This document shows positions 24,058 to 33,143 of a stretch of DNA of 64,000 nucleotides, piece by piece. A model generated the notes under the pieces. It had not been told where the DNA came from, did no database searches, and saw nothing but the letters and a program-made list of their open reading frames with translations. A program made the translations under genes and the position numbers. Each line of letters starts with the position of its first letter. Positions within the stretch are counted from its first letter, which is position 1. The stretch is from Marinobacter sp. S0848L (lineage in GTDB: Bacteria > Pseudomonadota > Gammaproteobacteria > Pseudomonadales > Oleiphilaceae): the NCBI RefSeq assembly GCF_023016065.1, contig NZ_JALKAQ010000001.1:434001-498000 (forward strand). The letters are read 5' to 3'.

Positions 24058-25971
24058 TTACTTCTTGTCGTCTTTGACTTCTTCGAACTCGGCATCGACG
24101 GCATCGTCGGCTGCCTGAGCTTCTTCGCCTTCCTGGCCTGCGGCTTGCTCAGCCTGATCCGCGTACATCTTCTGCGCCAGCTCGGAGGATACTTCGGTCA
24201 GCTTCTGAGTCTTGGCTTCGATATCATCTTTATCGCTGCCAGTCAGAGCTTCCTCGAGATCCTTGATCGCAGCTTCGATAGACTCTTTCTCGCTATCGCT
24301 CACTTTGTCGCCCGCTTCGCTCAGGGTCTTGCGCACAGCGTGAACCATGCCGTCACCCTGGTTGCGAGCCTGAATCAGCTCTTCGAACTTGCGATCTTCC
24401 TCGGCATTGGCCTCGGCATCGCGAACCATCTTCTCGATTTCGTCATCGTTCAGGCCAGAAGAAGCCTTGATGACGATGGACTGCTCTTTACCAGTCGCCT
24501 TGTCTTTCGCAGACACGTTCAGAATACCGTTCGCGTCGATATCGAACGTCACTTCGATCTGCGGAACACCGCGCTGCGCCGGCGGAATGTCAGCCAGGTC
24601 AAAGCGACCCAGCGACTTGTTCTGCGCCGCTTGCTTACGCTCACCCTGAACAACGTGAATGGTTACCGCTGTCTGGTTGTCTTCCGCCGTGGAGAAAGTC
24701 TGGGACTTCTTGGTCGGAATCGTGGTGTTCTTGTCGATCAGCGGAGTCGCTACGCCACCCATGGTTTCGATACCCAGGGTCAGCGGAGTAACGTCCAGCA
24801 GCAATACGTCTTTTACATCGCCAGACAGTACCGCACCCTGAATCGCAGCACCCATGGCTACGGCTTCGTCCGGGTTCACGTCTTTACGCGGCTCTTTGCC
24901 GAAGAATTCTTTAACTTTTTCCTGAACCAGTGGCATACGAGTCTGACCACCAACCAGAATCACTTCGTCAATTTCAGAAGCGCTCAGGCCAGAGTCTTTC
25001 AGGGCCACTTTACATGGCTCAAGGCTGCGCTGAACCAGATCTTCAACCAGAGATTCCAGCTTGGCACGGGTCAGCTTGACGTTCATGTGCTTAGGACCAG
25101 ACGCGTCTGCGGTTACGTACGGCAGGTTAACGTCGGTCTGCTGGCTGCTGGACAGTTCGATCTTGGCTTTTTCAGCCGCTTCTTTCAGACGCTGCATCGC
25201 CAGCGAGTCGCCACGCAGATCGATGCCGCTGTCTTTCTTGAACTGGTCTGCCAGGTATTCGATAACCTTCAAGTCGAAGTCTTCACCACCCAGGAAGGTG
25301 TCACCGTTGGTAGCCAGAACTTCAAACTGGTGCTCGCCGTCTACGTCGGCAATTTCGATGATGGACAAGTCGAAGGTACCACCACCCAAGTCGTATACAG
25401 CAACCGTGCGGTCACCGCTTTGCTTATCCATACCGTAAGCAAGCGCAGCTGCAGTCGGCTCGTTGATGATCCGCTTAACTTCCAGTCCGGCGATCTTACC
25501 GGCGTCTTTCGTGGCCTGACGCTGGCTGTCGTTAAAGTAAGCCGGTACGGTAATAACCGCAGCACTTACCGTTTCGCCCAGGTAGTCTTCCGCAGTTTTC
25601 TTCATCTTTTTCAGAGTTTCTGCAGAAATCTGCGGCGGAGCCATTTTCTGGCCTTTAACATCTACCCACGCATCACCGTTGTCTGCTTTGGTGATTTTGT
25701 ATGGCACCATCTTGATGTCTTTCTGCACGACATCGTCTTCAAAACGACGACCGATCAGACGCTTGATGGCATACAAAGTGTTGTCGGGGTTAGTCACCGC
25801 CTGACGCTTAGCGGACTGACCAACCAGCGTTTCGCCATCATCGGTGTACGCAATGATGGAAGGCGTGGTGCGATCGCCCTCGGCGTTTTCAATTACCTTT
25901 ACCTTGTCGCCGTCCATTACGGCCACACAGGAGTTGGTGGTTCCGAGGTCAATACCGATAATCTTGCTCAT
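24058..25971 (-). CDS. dnaK: chaperone protein DnaK (Hsp70)
   Basis: A 637-residue Hsp70. The nucleotide-binding domain begins [18 protein letters not shown] and includes [12 protein letters not shown]; the substrate-binding domain holds [14 protein letters not shown] just after the linker; the C-terminus is an acidic helical lid ending [10 protein letters not shown]. The ATG at 25971 with GGAG upstream gives the canonical start; a more upstream frame opening adds 15 unrelated residues. It is the second gene of the heat-shock operon driven from 26758-26785. Confidence 0.98.
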   Translation of the reverse strand: MSKIIGIDLGTTNSCVAVMDGDKVKVIENAEGDRTTPSIIAYTDDGETLVGQSAKRQAVTNPDNTLYAIKRLIGRRFEDDVVQKDIKMVPYKITKADNGDAWVDVKGQKMAPPQISAETLKKMKKTAEDYLGETVSAAVITVPAYFNDSQRQATKDAGKIAGLEVKRIINEPTAAALAYGMDKQSGDRTVAVYDLGGGTFDLSIIEIADVDGEHQFEVLATNGDTFLGGEDFDLKVIEYLADQFKKDSGIDLRGDSLAMQRLKEAAEKAKIELSSSQQTDVNLPYVTADASGPKHMNVKLTRAKLESLVEDLVQRSLEPCKVALKDSGLSASEIDEVILVGGQTRMPLVQEKVKEFFGKEPRKDVNPDEAVAMGAAIQGAVLSGDVKDVLLLDVTPLTLGIETMGGVATPLIDKNTTIPTKKSQTFSTAEDNQTAVTIHVVQGERKQAAQNKSLGRFDLADIPPAQRGVPQIEVTFDIDANGILNVSAKDKATGKEQSIVIKASSGLNDDEIEKMVRDAEANAEEDRKFEELIQARNQGDGMVHAVRKTLSEAGDKVSDSEKESIEAAIKDLEEALTGSDKDDIEAKTQKLTEVSSELAQKMYADQAEQAAGQEGEEAQAADDAVDAEFEEVKDDKK

Positions 25972-26063
25972 AAATTCACTCCAAATCTTGCTGAAATCTG
26001 CCGGTAGTGCGGACACCCCGGTTGCTTCTGTTTAATGGCTATATTGGCGCTTTATTCGGCTTT

Positions 26064-26666
26064 TCAAGCCTGCTCGTCGATTTTTGGTGCACTTTCTGCC
26101 TTCGCCACCACAACCATGGCCGGACGAACCACGCGCCCGTTCAGTAGGTAGCCTTTCTGCACAACCGCCACGACACTGTTGGGTTCGGCATCAGGCGCAG
26201 GCACCATTGACATTGCTTCATGCTGCTGCGGATCAAACGGTTCGCCAACGGGGTTCAACTGCTCAACATTGAATTTTTTGAGGCTGCCCAAGAACAGGCT
26301 CAGGGTCATTTCCACTCCCTGACGCATGGAAGCGACCAGCTCGCCCGACTCTTCATTCCCTTCGGTGCTCTCAACCGCCTTTTCCAGACTGTCGGCAACC
26401 GGCAAGAGCTCTTTTACGAACTTTTCCAAAGCAAACTTATGCGCCTTTTCAACATCCAGTTCTGCTCGACGACGCACGTTTTGCATCTCAGCCTGTGCGC
26501 GCAAAGCCTGATCCTGGTACTCCTGCAATTGAGCTTTCAGGGCATCCAACTCAGACCCTTCGCCGGCGTCAACCTGCGCTTCGGAACCCTCTTGCTCGGC
26601 AGCCTGCTGCTCGGCGTTCGCTGCCGCCTCTTCTACTTGCTCGTTGCGCTTATCGTCAGCACTCAT
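26064..26666 (-). CDS. grpE: nucleotide exchange factor GrpE
   Basis: A 200-residue co-chaperone that releases ADP from DnaK. It has an acidic Gln/Glu/Ala-rich N-terminus, a long coiled coil (about 45-95), and the C-terminal beta domain signature [18 protein letters not shown]...[17 protein letters not shown]. The ATG at 26666, five bases after AGGAG, is preferred to a GTG two codons upstream that would overlap the Shine-Dalgarno sequence. It is the first gene of the heat-shock operon. Confidence 0.97.
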   Translation of the reverse strand: MSADDKRNEQVEEAAANAEQQAAEQEGSEAQVDAGEGSELDALKAQLQEYQDQALRAQAEMQNVRRRAELDVEKAHKFALEKFVKELLPVADSLEKAVESTEGNEESGELVASMRQGVEMTLSLFLGSLKKFNVEQLNPVGEPFDPQQHEAMSMVPAPDAEPNSVVAVVQKGYLLNGRVVRPAMVVVAKAESAPKIDEQA

Positions 26667-26757
26667 GATCACTCCTAATACGTTTTCCAGCGCCCGAAGG
26701 CACGCGGCGAATAGAGCCCACCGATCAAAACGGCAGGAAAATATGCTTTGCGAACCG

Positions 26758-26785
26758 ATATGGGGTTCCGGGGTTCAGATTCAAC
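26758..26785 (-). promoter_or_regulatory. sigma-32 heat-shock promoter of grpE-dnaK-dnaJ
   Basis: On the minus strand GTTGAAT (26779-26785) and CCCCATAT (26758-26765) are separated by 13 bp. The -10 matches the sigma-32 consensus CCCCATNT exactly and the -35 differs from CTTGAAA at two positions. Spacing and place, about 90 bp before grpE, are right for the heat-shock operon. Confidence 0.85.
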
Positions 26786-26828
26786 CTTTCCCGAAACGGA
26801 TTCTTTCGTTTTTTTTGCAAACCAACAT

Positions 26829-26881
26829 TTGCAAACCCCAAAATCACTGTATATATTCACAGCAACTGTATAGGCGAACAG
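26829..26881 (+). promoter_or_regulatory. recN promoter with two LexA boxes
   Basis: TTGCAA (26829-26834), 17 bp, TATATT (26852-26857) form a sigma-70 promoter. A LexA box at 26847-26862 (CTGT-ATATATTC-ACAG) covers the -10, and a second at 26866-26881 (CTGT-ATAGGCGA-ACAG) covers the start region. Tandem LexA boxes are the known arrangement at E. coli recN, so tight SOS control is expected. Confidence 0.9.
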
Positions 26882-26926
26882 TATTATTTTTCAGTAGCCC
26901 CATCAGGCCCAAGCAGAGGTATCGGC

Positions 26927-28606
26927 ATGCTTACACAACTTACCGTTTCCAACTACGCCATCGCCGAACGCGTTGAGCTGCAATTCAATAAAGGCATGAC
27001 AGCACTGACCGGCGAAACCGGTGCTGGTAAATCCATTGTTCTGGATGCCTTGGGCCTGGCCATGGGCGGTCGCGCCGACGCTGGTGCTGTGCGCCACGGC
27101 GCCAAGCGTGCCGATATCACCGCCAGCTTCGACATTTCCAATATCCCCGAGGCGGGTAAATGGCTCGAAAGCCACGATCTGGATGAGAAGAGCGAATGCA
27201 TCCTGCGCCGTACCATTAGTAAAGACGGCCGCTCCAAAGCTTTTATCAACGGTCAGCCGTCGCCGTTGTCGCAACTGAAAGAGCTGGGCGGGTTGCTGAT
27301 GGATATCCACAGCCAGCACCAGCATCAGTCTCTACTTCGCAAAGAAACTCACCGCAAACTGCTGGATGAGTTTGCCGGTGCCGAACAGCTGGCAGAACAA
27401 ACGAAAGCTGCCTGGAAAAACTGGCACCAAACCCAGCAAAAACTTCGACAGCGGCAGCAGAATGCCGATGAAACCGAAGCCAAACTTCAGCTTTTGCGAT
27501 ATCAGGTAGAAGAACTCGACCGCCTGGCACTGGAAGACGGCGAACAAGAAGAGTTGGAGCAGGAGCAAACAAAGCTCAGCCAAGCTGATGCCATTCTGCA
27601 CAGCAGCCATCAGGCGGCGCTGCTGTGCACTGAGGAAGAATCCAGTGCTGCAAACAGCCTCCGACAGGCGTTGCAGTTACTGGAACAAATGCCTGTAGAG
27701 GTGCCGGAACTCGCCGACACTCTGCAAATGCTCAACGAAGCCCAGATTCAGATTTCCGAAGCGGGCGATAATCTGCGGCGCTTTGTGGATGATTATGAAG
27801 CTGACCCGGCTCGGCTCGCCGAGGTTGAAGAGCGCTTGAGCGCGGTTTACCAGATGGCGCGCAAACACCGCATCGGGCCGGAAGAACTTCCTGAATTGCA
27901 CCAACGGCTTCGTGACGAACTGGAAGAACTGGACGGCGGCGCCGGCAGCCTGGAGCAGCTCGAAGCGGAACTGGAGCAATACAAAACCGAGTTTGATGCC
28001 GTAGCAGCACAACTGTCAGCCAAGCGAGAGCAGGCAGCTGCAGAGCTGGACCAGCGAATCGCCCACGAACTGGCACAACTGAGCATGCCCTCCGTCCAGT
28101 TTGTCTCCCACTTGAACCGTGATAAAGAAGCCGAGCCAGCACCGAACGGCCTTGAGGACATTGAATTTCTGGTCAGCGCCAACCCCGGCCAACCGGCCCG
28201 ACCACTGGCGAAAGTTGCGTCTGGCGGTGAATTGTCGCGGATCAGCCTCGCCATTCAGGTTGTGGTCGCGCAAACCTCAACCACACCAACATTGGTATTC
28301 GACGAAGTAGACGTTGGCATCGGCGGCGGCACCGCCGAGGTTGTCGGGCGCCTACTGAGATCCTTGGGCAGCAACGGGCAGGTGCTCTGCGTAACTCACC
28401 TGCCCCAAGTGGCAGCGCAAAGCCATCAGCATTTGTTCGTGAGCAAATTCACCGAAAAAGAAGCCACCTTCTCGCGCATAGAGGCGCTGAATGACCAAGG
28501 CCGAGTGGATGAGGTTGCCCGTATGCTGGGCGGCGTAGACATGACAGAACAGACGATCGCACACGCAAAAGAGATGGTCGTGAAAGGTCAGGCGACCCAT
28601 CACTGA
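26927..28606 (+). CDS. recN: DNA repair protein RecN
   Basis: A 559-residue SMC-like ATPase of double-strand-break repair. Walker A GETGAGKS is at 29-36; a central coiled-coil region (about 155-375) is rich in Gln, Glu and Leu; the C-terminal head has the ABC signature ASGGELSRISLAIQ and Walker B TLVFDEVDVGIGG. The ATG at 26927 follows AGGT by six bases. It is divergent from grpE, with SOS and heat-shock promoters back to back in a 260-bp region. Confidence 0.98.
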   Translation: MLTQLTVSNYAIAERVELQFNKGMTALTGETGAGKSIVLDALGLAMGGRADAGAVRHGAKRADITASFDISNIPEAGKWLESHDLDEKSECILRRTISKDGRSKAFINGQPSPLSQLKELGGLLMDIHSQHQHQSLLRKETHRKLLDEFAGAEQLAEQTKAAWKNWHQTQQKLRQRQQNADETEAKLQLLRYQVEELDRLALEDGEQEELEQEQTKLSQADAILHSSHQAALLCTEEESSAANSLRQALQLLEQMPVEVPELADTLQMLNEAQIQISEAGDNLRRFVDDYEADPARLAEVEERLSAVYQMARKHRIGPEELPELHQRLRDELEELDGGAGSLEQLEAELEQYKTEFDAVAAQLSAKREQAAAELDQRIAHELAQLSMPSVQFVSHLNRDKEAEPAPNGLEDIEFLVSANPGQPARPLAKVASGGELSRISLAIQVVVAQTSTTPTLVFDEVDVGIGGGTAEVVGRLLRSLGSNGQVLCVTHLPQVAAQSHQHLFVSKFTEKEATFSRIEALNDQGRVDEVARMLGGVDMTEQTIAHAKEMVVKGQATHH

Positions 28607-28618
28607 GCAGAGAATCCC

Positions 28619-28669
28619 CTCTCGATTTCGAGAGTTTTTGGGGCCCGCCTATGCCGGCCCCTTTTTTTA
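28619..28669. terminator. tandem terminators between recN and fur
   Basis: CTCTCG-ATTT-CGAGAG followed by TTTTT (28619-28639) is directly succeeded by a second GC-rich stem (GGGGC...GCCCC) followed by seven T residues. Both serve recN; fur converges from the right. Confidence 0.85.
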
Positions 28670-28679
28670 TTGCTTTTAC

Positions 28680-29099
28680 TTACTTGTCGTCAGATTTTAT
28701 TGGCTTAACGTACAAAATCAGGCTGTGCTCAACGATTTCGTAGCCGTGCTCTGCAGCAATTTTCTTCTGACGCTCTTCAATCACTTCATCGACAAATTCG
28801 ACAACTTCGCCGGTCTGAGTACACACCATGTGGTCATGGTGATCTTCACCCGCCATTTCGAACACGGCGTGGCCGCCTTCAAAATTGTGCCGGAGAATCA
28901 GCCCCGCAGTTTCGAATTGGGTCAGCACCCGGTACACGGTTGCCAATCCCACGTCGTCGCCTTGGTCTAACAGTTTTTTATAGACGTCCTCGGCACTCAA
29001 ATGATGCTCTTTAGCATTCTCAAGGATATTGAAGATCTTAACTCTCGGAAGAGTTACCTTAAGACCGACTTTTCGTAATTCGGTGTTTTCAGATGACAT
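28680..29099 (-). CDS. fur: ferric uptake regulator Fur
   Basis: A 139-residue iron-responsive repressor. The winged-helix domain holds GLKVTLPRVKIF (12-23) and DVGLATVYRVLTQFE (49-63); the metal site HHDH is at 87-90. The usual structural-zinc pair CxxC is reduced to Cys93 with Thr at 96 (VCTQTG), as in Pseudomonas aeruginosa Fur (from memory). The ATG at 29099 gives the family start and length; a GTG four codons upstream is possible. It is divergent from bamE and converges on recN. Confidence 0.96.
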   Translation of the reverse strand: MSSENTELRKVGLKVTLPRVKIFNILENAKEHHLSAEDVYKKLLDQGDDVGLATVYRVLTQFETAGLILRHNFEGGHAVFEMAGEDHHDHMVCTQTGEVVEFVDEVIEERQKKIAAEHGYEIVEHSLILYVKPIKSDDK

Positions 29100-29221
29100 G
29101 CTAGTATTCACTCTTTGGTGTGCCTTACGGCTTCCGGTATGATGAAGCCGCCGTTCAACGGTTAGCCCGTTTCACACCTGCTCCAGGCAGGCGAACTCAA
29201 GATAGAGGATTTCCCAAAGCG

Positions 29222-29554
29222 ATGCAAAAGCTCACCGCTATCGTTCTTATTAGCATTATATCTCTGGCGGGATGTGTTTTCCCGGGCGTTTACAAAATCA
29301 ACGTCCAACAGGGCAACATTGTCACTGACGAGGAGCTGGCAAGCTTGTCGGAAGGCATGCAACGGAGCCAAGTCCACGCGCTGCTGGGAACTCCTTTGAT
29401 GCTGAACCCTGTTGATCCCTCACAGGAATACTACATCTATACGTTCCAGCGCCGAGGCGGTGACATCGAGGAGCAACGTATCGTTGTGCACTACGATGAA
29501 AACACCTACCTCCATCACGAAGCCAAGTTGCTGGAAGAAACCCCAGCGTATTAA
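29222..29554 (+). CDS. bamE: outer-membrane assembly lipoprotein BamE (OmlA)
   Basis: A 110-residue lipoprotein of the BAM complex that inserts beta-barrel proteins into the outer membrane. The signal peptide ends in SLAGC with lipidated Cys18. The body has the BamE pattern GVYKINVQQGN, LSEGMQRSQVHALLGTP and the paired beta strands YYIYTFQRRGG. The ATG at 29222 gives a proper signal peptide; the longer upstream frame is not plausible. It is divergent from fur, the usual arrangement in pseudomonads and relatives. Confidence 0.95.
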   Translation: MQKLTAIVLISIISLAGCVFPGVYKINVQQGNIVTDEELASLSEGMQRSQVHALLGTPLMLNPVDPSQEYYIYTFQRRGGDIEEQRIVVHYDENTYLHHEAKLLEETPAY

Positions 29555-29558
29555 TAAC

Positions 29559-29837
29559 TCAGGCTTTTTTCTTGGCTCGGTTTAGCCGGGCCTGCTTGGG
29601 GTCTATGATTAATGGCCGGTAAAGTTCCACCCGATCACCTTCATGCAGGGTGTGGCTAGCCGGTTTTTTTACGACCTTACCGAAAACACCCATATCGATT
29701 TCGTCAGGATTGATTTCGGGGAACACGTCGACAATGCCTGATGCCTTGACGGCTTCCAGTGCCGTTGTCCCTTCAGGCACAGCGACTTCCAGAATCTGCT
29801 GCTTATCCGGCCGCGCATAGGCCACCTCAACGCGCAT
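29559..29837 (-). CDS. rnfH: RnfH family ubiquitin-fold protein
   Basis: A 92-residue protein of the UPF0125/RnfH family, a beta-grasp fold of unclear role and the antitoxin-position partner of RatA in enterobacteria. Recognised by MRVEVAYARPDKQQILEV, VFPEINPDEIDMGVFGK and GDRVELYRPLIIDPKQAR. The ATG at 29837 shares one base with the ratA stop (TGATG), so translation is coupled. It converges on bamE with four bases between the stops. Confidence 0.93.
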   Translation of the reverse strand: MRVEVAYARPDKQQILEVAVPEGTTALEAVKASGIVDVFPEINPDEIDMGVFGKVVKKPASHTLHEGDRVELYRPLIIDPKQARLNRAKKKA

Positions 29838-30286
29838 CAGCAAAGCTCTCCTGTTTTATAGACCTCATCGGCACGGCGACAGAAGGCATCCACCATGGTG
29901 TTCGCCGCCTGATTAAATACCGGCCCGAAGGTCATCCGGGCCAACGACCCCGAAAACTCAAACTCTAAAGTCAAAATCACCTTACAGGCATTGGAATCCA
30001 GCGACTTAAAGTGCCAGCGGCCGGTCAGGTTCTTGAGCGGACCTTCCACTAACTTCATTTCAATGGATTCCGGCATTAATAGCTGGTTACAGGTGGTGAG
30101 CGTGTGTCGTACACCACCCTTGGCAATTTCCAGTGATGCCATAATCTCTTGGTCAGTTTGCTTATGAACCTCGGCCCCGGCGCACCAAGGTAAAAACTCA
30201 GGGTAACGCGCAATGTCATTAACCAAATGAAACATACGCTCCGATGAGTGCATGACCAGCGCTGTTTTGTCTATCTGATGAGCCAT
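29837..30286 (-). CDS. ratA: RatA family START-like protein (ribosome association / ubiquinone-binding)
   Basis: A 149-residue START/polyketide-cyclase-like protein. Family marks are TALVMHSSERMFHLVNDIARYPEFLPWC, GGVRHTLTTCNQL, and EFEFSGSLARMTFGPVFNQAANTMVDAFCRRA near the C-terminus. In E. coli it was described as a toxin blocking 70S formation, whereas eukaryotic homologues (Coq10) bind ubiquinone; the true role here is open. The ATG at 30286 gives the family start; the frame opens eight codons earlier. It is paired with rnfH. Confidence 0.92.
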   Translation of the reverse strand: MAHQIDKTALVMHSSERMFHLVNDIARYPEFLPWCAGAEVHKQTDQEIMASLEIAKGGVRHTLTTCNQLLMPESIEMKLVEGPLKNLTGRWHFKSLDSNACKVILTLEFEFSGSLARMTFGPVFNQAANTMVDAFCRRADEVYKTGELC

Positions 30287-30343
30287 AAAACCGGAATTCC
30301 TACCTTTCAATGTTATCGCGCCAAGCTGAACGAGGCCGATCCG

Positions 30344-31942
30344 CTAAACACTATGATAAAGGATATCGTCTTCGCTGGGAGCCGCGGGCTCTCGATTTAC
30401 CTCTTCACTCACGCTCGCTTTCGTCGAGGCTTTAACGTTCGAGCCCTCCCCCGCTTCACCCCGAGATTCCGAGTCCAAATCAGATTCGGGCTCGGCTGAT
30501 TCTTCAGCAACCGAGCTTTGACCTGTAGAGCACCAAACCGCTGCACTGCCATTTTCGCACAAGTTCGCCAACGACACGGCCGTGTATTGAATACCAATCC
30601 AGGTCACGACTAACGGCAAAACGAGGCGCATCGCCCAGAGCCACGCCTTGCGGAACAGCGCAGGCGCATGGCCCAGCATGCCCGCGGAATATCGCCTGGT
30701 CAGCCCCCATCCGGCGAAGGTTGCCACCAACACAGCAACCAGGGGAATCACCACACCGCCGGCAAGCAACTCTATCCAGCGGTAGGTTGTAGCTCCCGCC
30801 AGCCGGTATTCAGACCATACGTTGAATGAAAACAAAGAGGCCAATCCGGCAAGCCAAACCGCGGCCCCGACAATAATGACCGACCAGGTTCGGGGCGCCC
30901 CGGTCCATTCCCTGAACCAGGCGACGACCGACTCCAACAACGCTATCGAGGTAGCCCACACCACCAGCATCACAGCCAAAAACACTGCAGCAATAACAAC
31001 CTGACTGAACGGAACCGGGGCAAGCGTAACCGGCAAAGAAACAAACAACAGCCCAAACCCGTGTTGCCCGTCGAGACTGCCGCTGCCCGACGCCACCGAG
31101 AACATCATCACGCCAACAACAATGGCGATTAACGTGTCCATCAGGACAACCGCTAGCAACGAACGCTTTAATCGAGTATGAGCGGTACTATAGGCTCCGA
31201 AAACAGCCCAAACGCCCACGCCCAAGCCCAACGTGAAGAAAGCGTGAAAGAAGGCAGCTTGAACGCTTTCGAGCCCAAACTCTTCAGGGCGCATAACCAG
31301 AATGCTTTCAACGCCCGATGCCAACTGGCCATGTGTTGCCGCCACACCGAAGAGCCCCAGCATTAACACCAAACCGCCGGGCACGATCATCCGCAGGGAG
31401 CGCTCTACCCCACTCACCACTCCCCGAGCAGATACCCATACCACCAATAACAAGAAGAAGGCATGCCAGCCCATGAACTCCCGGTAGCGCCCCGAACTCG
31501 ACACCAGTTCCGCGAGGATCCCTGTGGCCTCTGCCGCATTGGCGCCCCCAAAACTGTCGGTTGCGCCAAAGAAAATATAAGCAACCACAATCCCGCCAAA
31601 CACCGCCGTAAACGAAAGCACCAGAAAGGACGCAAGAATGCTGAGCGGCCCAGCCAAACGCCACACCGGCGAGCCGCCTGCCGTTTTAACCAACCCATCC
31701 ATCGCCAGCACCATACCGTGGCGAGAGTGCCGGCCAATCGCAGCCTCGGTCACCATTAGCGGGAGCGTGACCACAAGCAAACAGACCAGATACGCCAGCA
31801 CAAACAGCCCTCCGCCATGAACGCTGGCGAGATACGGGAACTGCCACAGATTGGCGAGCCCCACGGTTGCGCCCACCGAGGCCCAGAAGAAGGTTGATTT
31901 TCGGGTAAATGACCCGATAGATGTCTGATACTTACTCGACAT
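30344..31942 (-). CDS. sodium-dependent transporter, neurotransmitter:sodium symporter family
   Basis: A 532-residue carrier of the NSS/SNF (LeuT-fold) family. The diagnostic first helix, VGATVGLANLWQFPYLASVHGGG, is at about 24-46, and about 11-12 membrane helices follow. The substrate is probably an amino acid or amine but cannot be read from the sequence. The C-terminus after about 480 is an Ala/Ser/Glu-rich acidic tail without membrane character. The ATG at 31942 follows AGGGA by six bases; the longer frame upstream is not credible. It is divergent from smpB. Confidence 0.9.
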   Translation of the reverse strand: MSSKYQTSIGSFTRKSTFFWASVGATVGLANLWQFPYLASVHGGGLFVLAYLVCLLVVTLPLMVTEAAIGRHSRHGMVLAMDGLVKTAGGSPVWRLAGPLSILASFLVLSFTAVFGGIVVAYIFFGATDSFGGANAAEATGILAELVSSSGRYREFMGWHAFFLLLVVWVSARGVVSGVERSLRMIVPGGLVLMLGLFGVAATHGQLASGVESILVMRPEEFGLESVQAAFFHAFFTLGLGVGVWAVFGAYSTAHTRLKRSLLAVVLMDTLIAIVVGVMMFSVASGSGSLDGQHGFGLLFVSLPVTLAPVPFSQVVIAAVFLAVMLVVWATSIALLESVVAWFREWTGAPRTWSVIIVGAAVWLAGLASLFSFNVWSEYRLAGATTYRWIELLAGGVVIPLVAVLVATFAGWGLTRRYSAGMLGHAPALFRKAWLWAMRLVLPLVVTWIGIQYTAVSLANLCENGSAAVWCSTGQSSVAEESAEPESDLDSESRGEAGEGSNVKASTKASVSEEVNREPAAPSEDDILYHSV

Positions 31943-32124
31943 TGTGATCCCTAATGTCAAAAGGCCCGTTATTGTAGCCGACACTGTGGCCCGGGTACGA
32001 ATGCCAACAGGCCATGTAAGGCCAAATCGTGACCCGTCTGGCCCTACTGGGCTACAATACCGGTTTTGCCGGCGACCCAGACACTTGGCCAGCAAATTCA
32101 TTTTTCAGATTCCGAGAAGGTTTC

Positions 32125-32604
32125 ATGAGCAAGAAAAAGCCTGGTATGCCCAGCAGCACCATCGCCCTCAACAAAAAGGCGAAACATGAATACCATATAG
32201 AGGAACGCTTCGAAGCGGGCATCGCCCTGCTCGGCTGGGAAGTCAAATCGTTACGGGCTGGCAAAGGCCAGATAACCGACGCCTATGTGTTGTTGAAAGA
32301 CGGCGAAGCTTTTCTGCTCGGCGCCCACTTTCAACCGTTGACGGCCGCATCCACTCACGTGATTGCCGACCCAACCCGCACACGCAAACTGCTTCTGCAC
32401 GCAAAGGAGCTGGCCAAGCTGATCGGGGAAACCAGTCAGGCAGGCCAAACATGCGTACCTCTCGCTCTGTACTGGAAAGGCAACAAGGTAAAATGTGAAA
32501 TCGCTCTGGTGAAAGGCAAGAAGCTGTTCGACAAGCGCGCCACCGAGAAAGAGCGCGACTGGAACCGTCAGAAGCAACGGATCATGCGGGAAAACGCCGG
32601 CTGA
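32125..32604 (+). CDS. smpB: SsrA-binding protein SmpB
   Basis: A 159-residue tmRNA partner in ribosome rescue. The OB-fold core has [29 protein letters not shown], then GAHFQPL and [12 protein letters not shown]; the basic C-terminal tail ([19 protein letters not shown]) enters the decoding centre. The ATG at 32125 follows AGAAGG by four bases. It lies 63 bp upstream of ssrA on the same strand, an arrangement common in gammaproteobacteria. Confidence 0.97.
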   Translation: MSKKKPGMPSSTIALNKKAKHEYHIEERFEAGIALLGWEVKSLRAGKGQITDAYVLLKDGEAFLLGAHFQPLTAASTHVIADPTRTRKLLLHAKELAKLIGETSQAGQTCVPLALYWKGNKVKCEIALVKGKKLFDKRATEKERDWNRQKQRIMRENAG

Positions 32605-32629
32605 TCGTACAAACCGCAACAAACAAGCC

Positions 32630-32659
32630 TTGAAGTTATGCAAGGCGCCCACATATACT
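32630..32659 (+). promoter_or_regulatory. ssrA promoter
   Basis: TTGAAG (32630-32635) and TATACT (32654-32659) are 18 bp apart, ending nine bases before the mature tmRNA 5' end at 32668. Confidence 0.65.
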
Positions 32660-32667
32660 GTGGATAA

Positions 32668-33031
32668 GGGGACGACATGGCTTCGACGCTGGTGGCGAAC
32701 CCTTGGGTGCATGTCGAGATGGCAGCGAATCTCGTTAATCCAAAGCTGCAATGCAATAGTCGCAAACGACGAAAACTACGCACTAGCAGCGTAAGCTGCT
32801 AGTCGTCCTGACCGGGTCGCCCGTAGCCCGGAAGCAACATCTCAGGACGTCATCGCTTACGGGACGCTCCGTTATCCAGAGTTCACTGGCTAACGGCTAA
32901 GATTTAAAGAACTCGCCTCCTGCACCCTGGCCTTCGGGTCGCTTGAGGTTAAATCAATAGAAGGACATAAACATGTAGATCTCAAGGCATAGTGCTGGCG
33001 GACGCGGGTTCAATTCCCGCCGTCTCCACCA
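32668..33031 (+). ncRNA. ssrA: transfer-messenger RNA (tmRNA)
   Basis: A 364-nt one-piece tmRNA. The 5' end GGGGACGACATGGCTTCGAC pairs with the 3' tRNA-like end, which carries GGTTCAATTCCCGCC (T-arm) and an encoded CCA at 33029-33031. The mRNA-like part reads GCA AAC GAC GAA AAC TAC GCA CTA GCA GCG TAA, giving the tag ANDENYALAA, identical to that of E. coli. The pseudoknot regions are present. It is preceded by smpB and its own promoter. Confidence 0.98.
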
Positions 33032-33040
33032 AACAACCAA

Positions 33041-33069
33041 AAAAAGCTCCTGATTTCAGGGGCTTTTTT
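33041..33069 (+). terminator. ssrA terminator
   Basis: AAAAGC-CCTGA paired with TCAGG-GCTTTTTT, ten bases after the tmRNA CCA. Confidence 0.85.
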
Positions 33070-33143
33070 CGTTTTTGACTCTATAAATCCCAAGCACATC
33101 AAGAGCTCCGAAACGGAGTTCTCTTTCGTTTTAGGATCCATTT

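Noticed and set aside
24145..26007. 620-codon open frame antisense to dnaK
   Set aside because: Same cause: biased third positions in dnaK keep the antisense frame open. No family resemblance.
26100..29000. Foreign island among heat-shock and repair genes
   Set aside because: Gene order and codon use match the conserved gammaproteobacterial arrangement.
32029..32124. N-terminal extension of SmpB
   Set aside because: The added residues do not resemble SmpB and the ATG at 32125 has AGAAGG upstream.
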